Assembly (NCBI GenBank): GCA_002371695.1
Contig: DFGG01000091.1
Coordinates: 1-16,274 of the forward strand
Length of the DNA: 16,274 bases
Direction of reading: 5' to 3'
Source: a bacterium UBA3756
GTDB taxonomy: Bacteria; Bacteroidota; Bacteroidia; Bacteroidales; Bacteroidaceae
Below the pieces are notes generated by a model. That model made no database searches and was not told the DNA's origin. It saw only the letters and a list, made by a program, of their open reading frames with translations. Below, piece by piece: positions 1 to 6,121 of the stretch (position 1 is the first letter of the stretch; every line of letters starts with the position of its first letter). Both the position numbers and the translations under genes were made by a program.

Positions 1-165
1 GAAGGTCTCGACACCTACGATGACCATCGGATGGCGCTCTCGCTGGCTCCCTTGGCCATCAAGCAGCCAGGACTGATAATCAACAATCCGCAGGTGGTGA
101 CGAAATCGTATCCTAACTTCTGGACGGCACTCCAAGAGGCGGGTTTCAAAATAAGCGAACAGTGA
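1..165 (+). CDS. aroA: 3-phosphoshikimate 1-carboxyvinyltransferase (EPSP synthase), C-terminal end only
   Basis: This is the last 54 codons and the stop of a gene that begins before the window. The frame opens at base 1 and carries the EPSP synthase signature TYDDHRMALSLAPLA, close to the family's conserved D-H-R-M-A segment that lines the phosphoenolpyruvate/shikimate-3-phosphate site near the C-terminus. The tail (NNPQVVTKSYPNFW) also fits the usual C-terminal 'V-x-KSYPxFW' end. The enzyme joins shikimate-3-phosphate and PEP in the sixth step of chorismate synthesis in the cytoplasm. It is followed 21 bases later by the small membrane peptide gene on the same strand, so it probably heads or joins the porW-porX-tsaE transcript. 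Only the C-terminal end is visible, so completeness cannot be judged. Confidence 0.93.
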   Translation, partial: EGLDTYDDHRMALSLAPLAIKQPGLIINNPQVVTKSYPNFWTALQEAGFKISEQ

Positions 166-186
166 AGGATCTGCTGCCGTAGAATT

Positions 187-399
187 ATGGAGTTCGGAAT
201 CGTTTGTATCATTGCACTGATGGGGCTGGCCCTGTTTGCGGGGATAGCCAACCACTTCGATAAGGGCGAGGACACCATCGAGACCGGCCACGACTGCTCC
301 ACCTGTACTGCAGCCGATGAGGGATCGTGCAAGATACACTGCCTGATGGAAGAAAAACGCAAAAAAGACGAGGAGAGACACAATAAACCGACTGGCTGA
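187..399 (+). CDS. Small Cys-rich single-pass membrane protein, function unknown
   Basis: A 70-residue protein with one hydrophobic N-terminal segment (about residues 2-22), a short acidic linker, and a cysteine cluster C37-x2-C40-x7-C48-x3-C52 followed by a charged Lys/Glu/Arg tail. A further Cys (C7) lies in the membrane segment. The spacing of the four cysteines suggests a small metal or Fe-S site, or redox cysteines, but I cannot assign it to a named family with confidence. The arrangement loosely recalls the small Cys-rich membrane peptides found beside FeoB or Rnf genes in Bacteroidetes. It lies 21 bases after aroA and 20 bases before porW, on the same strand, so it is likely co-transcribed with the T9SS genes. 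The gene is real rather than chance: tight spacing, clean membrane topology and a patterned cysteine cluster. No role should be assumed. Confidence 0.8.
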   Translation: MEFGIVCIIALMGLALFAGIANHFDKGEDTIETGHDCSTCTAADEGSCKIHCLMEEKRKKDEERHNKPTG

Positions 400-419
400 A
401 GAGTTATTATATATAAGGT

Positions 420-3392
420 ATGCGTAGAGTAACCTATATTTGCGTCGCGATGGCCCTCGCCGTACTGGCGATGGCAGGCTGCTCTACGCAGAAAAACACG
501 GCCAAGTCGCGCTTCTGGCATTCGTTCAATGCCCGCTACAACACCTACTTCAATGGCAACCAGGCTTTTATCGAGGGTAATCTGGAGAAAGAGAAGGGCA
601 ACAAGGACAACTTCACCGAACTGATACCACTCTACCCCGTAGGCAACAAGGAGAGCCGCGATCTGGGCAAGGGTCAGTACGACCGTGCCATCCTGAAGGC
701 CGAGAAGACCATCCGTCGTCACAGCATCAAGCAGAAGCCCGAATGGAAGAGCAATCGCCGAAAGACTGCCAAGGACCGCGAGTGGCTCAGTCGCCGTGAA
801 TACAACCCCTTCCTCTGGAAGGCGTGGATGCTGCTGGGCAAGGCGCAATTCCAAAAGGGAGCCTTCGATGAAGCTGCCGCTACGTTCAGCTACATGAGTC
901 ATCTGTATCAGACACAGATTCTGCAGAACGGACTGGCAAGGGCGTGGCTCGCCAAGTGCTATACAGAGATGGACTGGATGTACGATGCAGAGGACGTGAT
1001 ACGCAACATGAGCCGCGACTCGATACACTTCCGCGCCGTGAAAGACTGGGACTACACCTATGCCGACTACTACATCCGCTCGAAGGACTATCAGAAGGCT
1101 GTACCCTTCCTGCGCAAGGTGATCAAGCACGAGCGACGCCGTCAACAGAAAGCACGCGAGTGGTTTCTGATGGGGCAGATACAGAAGGAACTGGGCAATC
1201 GCCAAGAGGCCGAACGTGCCTTCGGCAAAGCCATCGCATGCCATCCGAGCTACGAACTGGAGTTCAATGCCCGCATCGCCCAGACGGAAGTGATGGCAGC
1301 AGGCAATGCCAGGAGCATGATAGGCCGGCTGCGCCGCATGGCATCTAACGACAACAACAAGGAATATCTCGATCAGGTATACTACGCCATGGGCAATATC
1401 CATCTGGCAGAGAAGGACACCCTGAAGGCCATCGCCGCCTACGAGCAAGGCAACAAGAAAGCCACCCGTAGCGGCATCGAGAAAGGGGTACTGCTACTGA
1501 CACTCGGCAACCTTTATTGGCAGCTGGAGAAATACAACGATGCCCAGCGCTGCTATGGTGAGGCCATCGGTCTACTCGACAAGGACCGCAAGGACTACGA
1601 GGAACTGTCGCAACGCTCTAAAGTACTCGATGAACTGGTGCCCCACACAGACGCCATCCATCTGCAAGACTCACTGCTGGAACTGTCCATCATGCCTGAA
1701 AAGGAACGGTTGAATGCCATCGATCGCGTGATAGCCGAGTTGAAGCGCCAGGAGAAGGAGGCCCGCGATGCCGAACTGGAACGCGAGGCGGAGAAGCAGC
1801 TGCAGCGGAATCAGGCCGTGGGCAACCGGATGAGTCCACAAGCCCCCGCCGTGGCACCGACAGCCGGCAACGGGCAGTGGTATTTCTACAATCCTACGGC
1901 AGTAAGCCAGGGTAAGACCGCCTTCCAGCGGCAGTGGGGCCGCCGCGAGAATGCTGACAACTGGCAGCGCGCCAACCAGACGGTAGTGAATCTGCCAGGA
2001 GAGGAGGACAAGGAAAATCCGGGAAATCCGGAAAATCCGAAAAATCCAGATAATTCAGACAATCCAGAAAGCCCAGACAGTCTGAGCACCGCCGAGCCGT
2101 CAGCCCCCGCCGACACACTGGCCAACGACCCCCACAACCGCGAGTACTATCTGGCGCAGATACCCTTCAGCGACGAGCAGAAGGCCCAGAGCCATGCCAT
2201 CATACAGGAAGCACTGCTCAAGTCGGGCATCATCTTCAAGGACAAGCTCGACAACCTGAATCTCTCGCAAAAACAACTGCTGCGCCTGACGAAAGACTAT
2301 CCATCCTACGAACATCTCGATGACGCCTGGTATCACCTCTTCCTGCTCTACTCACGCAAAGGTCAGCACACCCTGGCATCCAACTGTCTGAGCCATCTGA
2401 AGGCTGATTATCCCGAGAGTGAATGGACCACCCTGCTCAGCGACCCCTACTATGCCTCGAATGCCAAGTTCGGCACCCATATCGAAGACTCACTCTATGC
2501 AGCTACCTACGAGGCTTTCAAGAGCGACAGGTTCGAAGAGATCAGAACCAACGCCAGGATATCAGAAGAACGCTTCCCACTGGGTGTGAATCGGGCCAAG
2601 TTCATTTTCATCGATGGTCTGAGCCGCCTGAACGAAGGCGATGGCGATGGCTGTATCGAGCGCCTGCAAGAGGTGGTGACGAAACATCCGAAGAGCGAGG
2701 TGAGCGAACTGGCTGGCATGATCATCAAAGGTGTGCAAGACGGCAGGAGACTGCACGGCGGCAAATTCGATATCGGCGACGTATGGTCACGCCGCGATGT
2801 CACCCTGACGGCCGACTCCACCGTGGCCGACACCCTGAGTGCCGACCCCAAGCAGCGGTTCCTCTTCATCCTGGCCTACGAGCCTGACAGCGTAGACCAG
2901 AACCAGCTGCTCTTCGAGATGGCACGCTATAACTTCACCAACTATCTGGTGCGCAACTTCGAGATCACTACCGATACCGACGAGGGGTTGCAACGAATGC
3001 TCATCAGCGGATTCCAGAACTATGACGAGGCGATGCAGTACGCCCGAAAGCTCTATGCCAACGAGATAATGGCCGAGAAGCTGAAGAACTGCAAGAAGTT
3101 GATTATCAGCGACGTAAACCTGCCACTGCTGGGCAATCGCTTCAGCTATGACGACTACGAAGTGTTCTACGAAGACACCTTCGTGCCTATGAAGGTGAGC
3201 CAGGAGCAGCTGCTGATACAACCAGAAGACATCGAAGCACCAGACATAGAAGAGGAAGGCACCCCGACTGAAGATGACCTGGAGACAGACGAGACATCGG
3301 AAGAAGAAGAGACAGAAGACGATATCCTGCCTGATAAGCCTGCCCAAAAGAAGCAGGTGGAGGACTTCGATTTCGGTGATGACTTCTGGTAA
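420..3392 (+). CDS. porW: T9SS TPR lipoprotein of the PorW/SprE type
   Basis: A 990-residue protein with a lipoprotein signal peptide ending AMAGC (lipidated Cys21). Right after it comes the segment FWHSFNARYNTYFNGNQAF, characteristic of the PorW/SprE family needed for type IX secretion and, in gliders, motility. Residues from about 130 to 400 hold helical TPR-like repeats (for example GKAQFQKGAFDEAAATF). A low-complexity Pro/Asn stretch (about 532-552) and a region of more helical repeats (about 600-800) follow. The tail is very acidic and ends in an aromatic FDFGDDFW. No acidic export signal follows Cys21, so the protein should stay in the periplasm, facing the T9SS rings or trans-envelope complex. 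It is 15 bases upstream of porX. Family identity rests on the N-terminal motif and context; the exact ortholog name (PorW versus SprE) is interchangeable. Confidence 0.85.
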   Translation: MRRVTYICVAMALAVLAMAGCSTQKNTAKSRFWHSFNARYNTYFNGNQAFIEGNLEKEKGNKDNFTELIPLYPVGNKESRDLGKGQYDRAILKAEKTIRRHSIKQKPEWKSNRRKTAKDREWLSRREYNPFLWKAWMLLGKAQFQKGAFDEAAATFSYMSHLYQTQILQNGLARAWLAKCYTEMDWMYDAEDVIRNMSRDSIHFRAVKDWDYTYADYYIRSKDYQKAVPFLRKVIKHERRRQQKAREWFLMGQIQKELGNRQEAERAFGKAIACHPSYELEFNARIAQTEVMAAGNARSMIGRLRRMASNDNNKEYLDQVYYAMGNIHLAEKDTLKAIAAYEQGNKKATRSGIEKGVLLLTLGNLYWQLEKYNDAQRCYGEAIGLLDKDRKDYEELSQRSKVLDELVPHTDAIHLQDSLLELSIMPEKERLNAIDRVIAELKRQEKEARDAELEREAEKQLQRNQAVGNRMSPQAPAVAPTAGNGQWYFYNPTAVSQGKTAFQRQWGRRENADNWQRANQTVVNLPGEEDKENPGNPENPKNPDNSDNPESPDSLSTAEPSAPADTLANDPHNREYYLAQIPFSDEQKAQSHAIIQEALLKSGIIFKDKLDNLNLSQKQLLRLTKDYPSYEHLDDAWYHLFLLYSRKGQHTLASNCLSHLKADYPESEWTTLLSDPYYASNAKFGTHIEDSLYAATYEAFKSDRFEEIRTNARISEERFPLGVNRAKFIFIDGLSRLNEGDGDGCIERLQEVVTKHPKSEVSELAGMIIKGVQDGRRLHGGKFDIGDVWSRRDVTLTADSTVADTLSADPKQRFLFILAYEPDSVDQNQLLFEMARYNFTNYLVRNFEITTDTDEGLQRMLISGFQNYDEAMQYARKLYANEIMAEKLKNCKKLIISDVNLPLLGNRFSYDDYEVFYEDTFVPMKVSQEQLLIQPEDIEAPDIEEEGTPTEDDLETDETSEEEETEDDILPDKPAQKKQVEDFDFGDDFW
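2013..2075 (+). repeat. In-frame 9-bp tandem repeat inside porW (seven units)
   Basis: Seven consecutive 9-bp units of the form GAAAATCCG, with drift toward the 3' end (GATAATTCA, GACAATCCA, GAAAGCCCA). Each encodes a charged or Gly residue followed by Asn-Pro or a variant (E/G/K/D-N-P). Because the unit is a multiple of three, changes in copy number lengthen or shorten a linker without breaking the frame. The linker separates the N-terminal TPR block from the second helical block. Confidence 0.85.
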
Positions 3393-3406
3393 TTTGAGAT
3401 TTAAGA
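3393..3406 (+). repeat. Two 7-bp repeat units (TTTGAGA TTTAAGA) in the porW-porX spacer
   Basis: The 15-base gap between the porW stop and the porX start is almost wholly two imperfect heptamers, TTTGAGA and TTTAAGA, followed by one T and the ATG. The A/G-rich second unit also sits where a weak ribosome binding region would be. Short, so chance is possible, but it matches the 7-bp period seen at three other sites in the window. Confidence 0.5.
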
Positions 3407-3407
3407 T

Positions 3408-4979
3408 ATGACGAACGGAGTATTATTATGGGTAGACGACGAGGTGGAGCAGCTAAGGGCCCATCTGTTGTTCCTCGAGAAGAAAGGCTACGAAGTGGAG
3501 ACAGTGACCAACGGTACTGACGCCATCGAGTTGTGCCAGGAGAAAAACTTCGACCTGGTGCTGCTCGACGAGCAGATGCCAGGCATCAGCGGTCTGGAGA
3601 CTCTGCAGCGCATCAAGGAGCTGCACCCTGCCCTGCCCGTGGTGATGGTCACCAAGAGTGAGGAGGAGAACATCATGGAACAGGCCATCGGCCAGAAAAT
3701 AGCCGACTATCTGATCAAGCCCGTGAATCCCAATCAGATACTGCTGACACTGAAGAAGAACATCCATCGGCAGGAGATAGAGACAGAGGTGACGCAATCG
3801 CAGTATCAGCAGCAGTTCCAGCAGATAGCCATGCAGATCATGGACTGCAGGTCGTGGCAGGACTGGGCAGAAGTATATAAACGGCTGGTACACTGGGAAC
3901 TCGAACTGAGCAGCACAGACAGTAGCATGACCGACATGCTGAAGATGCAGAAGGAAGAAGCCAACCTGGGCTTCGCCAAGTACATCAAGAAGAACTATCT
4001 ACAGTGGGTTGGTGAGATAGCCAGTCTGCAGCAGCCCTCAGAGGCACGTCCCATGCTCTCGCCAGAGGTCTTCAAGACCAAGGTGTTCCCCCTGCTCAAC
4101 GAGGGAGAGAAGGTGTATCTGGTGGTGCTCGACAATTTCCGCTACGATCAGTGGCGCATGCTGGCACAGGACATCGGCAAGCAGTTCGACATCGATGAAA
4201 ACCTCTACTTCAGCATCCTGCCCACAGCGACACAGTATGCTCGCAACGCCATCTTCTCAGGCCTGATGCCCAACAAGATAGCACAGATGTTTCCAGACCT
4301 GTGGGTCGACGAAGACGAGGAGGAAGGCAAGAACCTGAACGAGGAGCCGCTCATCCAGACACAACTGGACCGCTATCGCCGCAAGAACACATTCAGCTAC
4401 CACAAGGTAAACAGTTCTGCTGATGCCGACAAGCTGATGCAGCAGATGCAGCAGATGGAGAAGAACGATCTGAACGTCGTGGTATTCAACTTCATCGACA
4501 TGCTGAGCCACGCCCGTACGGAGTCAAGGATGGTACGCGAACTGGCCAACAACGAGAGTGCCTACCGTTCGATTACCCAGTCATGGTTCCGACACTCCGT
4601 CATCAGCGATTTCTTCCGTTTGTTGGCACAGAAGGACTGCAAGGTGATCGTCACTACCGACCACGGCAGCATCAGGTGTACACAGCCCGTGAAGATCGTA
4701 GGCGACAGGAACACCAACACGAACCTGCGCTACAAACTTGGCAAGAACCTGGCATACGACGACAAGAACCTCTTCACCATCCGCGAGCCTCAGAAAGCGC
4801 TGCTGCCAGCGCCTAATCTGTCTACATCCTACGTATTTGCCACGGGCGATGCCTTCCTGGCCTACCCCAACAACTACAACTATTACGTGAGCTACTATCG
4901 TGACACATTCCAGCACGGAGGCATCTCGATGGAGGAGATGATCATACCTATCATCACATTAACAGGAAAGAAAAGATGA
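3408..4979 (+). CDS. porX: T9SS response regulator PorX: receiver domain fused to a PglZ/alkaline-phosphatase-superfamily domain
   Basis: A 523-residue cytoplasmic protein. Residues 1-120 are a CheY-like receiver with the acid pair D10-D11, phosphoacceptor D54 (in LVLLDEQMPG), T82 and K104. A helical linker follows (about 121-220), then a PglZ-type alkaline-phosphatase-superfamily domain. Its likely two-metal ligands are all visible: D242 (VVLDNFRYD), a Thr in SILPTATQYARN (T273 or T275), D364 and H368 (FIDMLSHAR), D418-H419 (TTDHGS) and H503 (FQHGG). PorX proteins respond to the PorY sensor kinase, control T9SS gene expression together with the ECF factor SigP, and in one studied case act as a zinc-dependent phosphodiesterase on oligoribonucleotides. 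No PorY kinase gene is in the window. The stop overlaps the tsaE start (ATGA), implying translational coupling. Length matches the family. Confidence 0.95.
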   Translation: MTNGVLLWVDDEVEQLRAHLLFLEKKGYEVETVTNGTDAIELCQEKNFDLVLLDEQMPGISGLETLQRIKELHPALPVVMVTKSEEENIMEQAIGQKIADYLIKPVNPNQILLTLKKNIHRQEIETEVTQSQYQQQFQQIAMQIMDCRSWQDWAEVYKRLVHWELELSSTDSSMTDMLKMQKEEANLGFAKYIKKNYLQWVGEIASLQQPSEARPMLSPEVFKTKVFPLLNEGEKVYLVVLDNFRYDQWRMLAQDIGKQFDIDENLYFSILPTATQYARNAIFSGLMPNKIAQMFPDLWVDEDEEEGKNLNEEPLIQTQLDRYRRKNTFSYHKVNSSADADKLMQQMQQMEKNDLNVVVFNFIDMLSHARTESRMVRELANNESAYRSITQSWFRHSVISDFFRLLAQKDCKVIVTTDHGSIRCTQPVKIVGDRNTNTNLRYKLGKNLAYDDKNLFTIREPQKALLPAPNLSTSYVFATGDAFLAYPNNYNYYVSYYRDTFQHGGISMEEMIIPIITLTGKKR

Positions 4980-5380
4980 AAATAAAGATAGAACACTTAG
5001 AGAATATACGGGAGTCTGCCCGTGAGTTTATCAGTCAGATGGGCGATGCCAAGGTGTTCGCCTTCTACGGCCAGATGGGAGCCGGCAAGACCACCTTCAT
5101 CAAGGCCGTCTGCGAGGAGCTGGGAGTCAGCGACGTGATCACCTCGCCTACCTTCGCCATCGTCAATGAGTACACGGCCTCCGTGCCCGTCTACCACTTC
5201 GACTTCTATCGCATCAAGAAGTTGGAGGAGGTCTACGACATGGGCTACGAAGACTATTTCTACAGCGGCGCACTTTGCTTCATCGAGTGGCCCGAGCTGA
5301 TAGAGGAACTGCTGCCGGAGGATGCCGTCAGAGTCACTATCAGCGAAGAACGTGACGGCACGCGCAGTATCGAATTCTAA
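4976..5380 (+). CDS. tsaE: tRNA t6A37 synthesis ATPase TsaE (YjeE)
   Basis: A 134-residue P-loop protein, close to the family's normal length. It has the Walker A motif GQMGAGKT (residues 32-39), the TsaE-typical TSPTFAIVNEY switch segment, HFDFYR, and the FIEWPE segment after it. TsaE works with TsaB and TsaD to add the threonylcarbamoyl group to A37 of ANN-decoding tRNAs; its ATPase activity resets the complex. The ATG overlaps the porX stop by four bases, so it is probably translated by coupling with porX. It is the last gene of the plus-strand operon and ends one base before a strong hairpin terminator. Confidence 0.95.
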   Translation: MKIKIEHLENIRESAREFISQMGDAKVFAFYGQMGAGKTTFIKAVCEELGVSDVITSPTFAIVNEYTASVPVYHFDFYRIKKLEEVYDMGYEDYFYSGALCFIEWPELIEELLPEDAVRVTISEERDGTRSIEF

Positions 5381-5414
5381 CAATAATCCCCAACCAAAAG
5401 GCTGGGGATTATTG
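5381..5414. terminator. Bidirectional intrinsic terminator between tsaE (+) and the acidic-protein gene (-)
   Basis: A perfect 12-bp stem, CAATAATCCCCA (5381-5392) with TGGGGATTATTG (5403-5414), and a 10-base loop. The A/T-rich outer arms give a T-rich 3' side on both strands. It starts one base after the tsaE stop on one side and two bases before the minus-strand gene's stop on the other, exactly where convergent genes need a shared terminator. Confidence 0.9.
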
Positions 5415-5416
5415 TC

Positions 5417-5743
5417 TTAAGCAAGGTTCTGCTCCTGAAAGTCCAAGTCGGCCTGCACCATGATGATCACATCCTCCAGATTGAACGACTGGCTGACCTT
5501 CTCCTCCTTGGCACGTCGGCAGACGTAGTCGGCCACTGCCTCCATATCGATATCCACCTCGTCTCCCTCAGCATCGAGGACGCCACTGGTATAGTAGTAG
5601 TCGACAATGGCATCGATGATCCAGAGAATGTCTGAGTTGCTGTAATGGTACTTCAGGTCAACCGGCAGGAACTTGCGGATGAATTCCAGTTCCCTCTGGT
5701 TCTCCTCCTCATCCATGCGGAGCTCTTCTTCAAGACTTGCCAT
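5417..5743 (-). CDS. Small acidic conserved hypothetical protein downstream of trxA
   Basis: A 108-residue, strongly acidic, soluble-looking protein with no signal peptide, no membrane segment and a single Cys. It begins MASLEEELRMDEEENQRELE, probably helical, then shows a run of hydrophobic/aromatic segments (SDILWIIDAIVDYYYTSG) and ends with another likely helix. I do not recognise a named domain. It starts 3 bases after the trxA stop, so it is almost certainly co-transcribed and perhaps translationally coupled with trxA. It ends beside the shared terminator. The clean spacing supports a real gene; its function is unknown. Confidence 0.8.
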   Translation of the reverse strand: MASLEEELRMDEEENQRELEFIRKFLPVDLKYHYSNSDILWIIDAIVDYYYTSGVLDAEGDEVDIDMEAVADYVCRRAKEEKVSQSFNLEDVIIMVQADLDFQEQNLA

Positions 5744-5746
5744 AGA

Positions 5747-6061
5747 TCAGAGCAGGGCTTGGAACTTTTCGTCTAACTTGGCCTCAGCGACGGCACCTAC
5801 CAGCTTGTCGACTACCTCGCCATTCTTGAAGAACAGGATGGTGGGGATATTGCGGATGCCGAACTCCTGGGCCAGGTCCTCGTTCTCCTCAACGTCGCAC
5901 TTGCCGACGGTGATCTTGCCGTCGTACTTCTCTGCCAATTTGGCAATAATAGGAGCCACCATACGGCAGGGGCCGCACCATGTTGCCCAGAAATCAACTA
6001 CCAACGGCTGACTGCCGCCTTTCAAAGTCTCGAAATTCTCATTTGTAATCTGTACTTCCAT
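5747..6061 (-). CDS. trxA: Thioredoxin
   Basis: A 104-residue protein that is a textbook thioredoxin: a VVDFWATWCGPC active site with the redox pair C29/C32, followed by MVAPII, the central KCDVEEN (in the position of the usual VDVD), and the cis-proline segment IRNIPTILFF. No signal peptide is present, so it should be the cytoplasmic disulfide reductase fed by thioredoxin reductase, serving ribonucleotide reductase, methionine sulfoxide reductase and peroxidases. It lies 60 bases downstream of dnaE on the same strand and 3 bases before the acidic protein gene. I found no TAnnTTTG promoter in the 60-base gap, so readthrough from dnaE is possible. The gap is AT-rich, as usual for Bacteroidetes leaders. 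Confidence 0.96.
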   Translation of the reverse strand: MEVQITNENFETLKGGSQPLVVDFWATWCGPCRMVAPIIAKLAEKYDGKITVGKCDVEENEDLAQEFGIRNIPTILFFKNGEVVDKLVGAVAEAKLDEKFQALL

Positions 6062-6121
6062 AATTCTTTTGGGGTTTAGTTTATTAATATCTCGATCATA
6101 TCGTATGCAAAAAGCGTGCCA

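Noticed and set aside
15..1448. Long minus-strand open frame opposite aroA and porW (477 codons)
   Set aside because: It runs antisense to two well-supported genes, has a Cys/His/Leu-rich composition typical of a reverse-complement shadow, and shows no recognisable domain or promoter.
6062..6121. A separate trxA promoter in the dnaE-trxA gap
   Set aside because: The gap is AT-rich but contains no TAnnTTTG with a TTTG at 20 bp; readthrough from dnaE is simpler.
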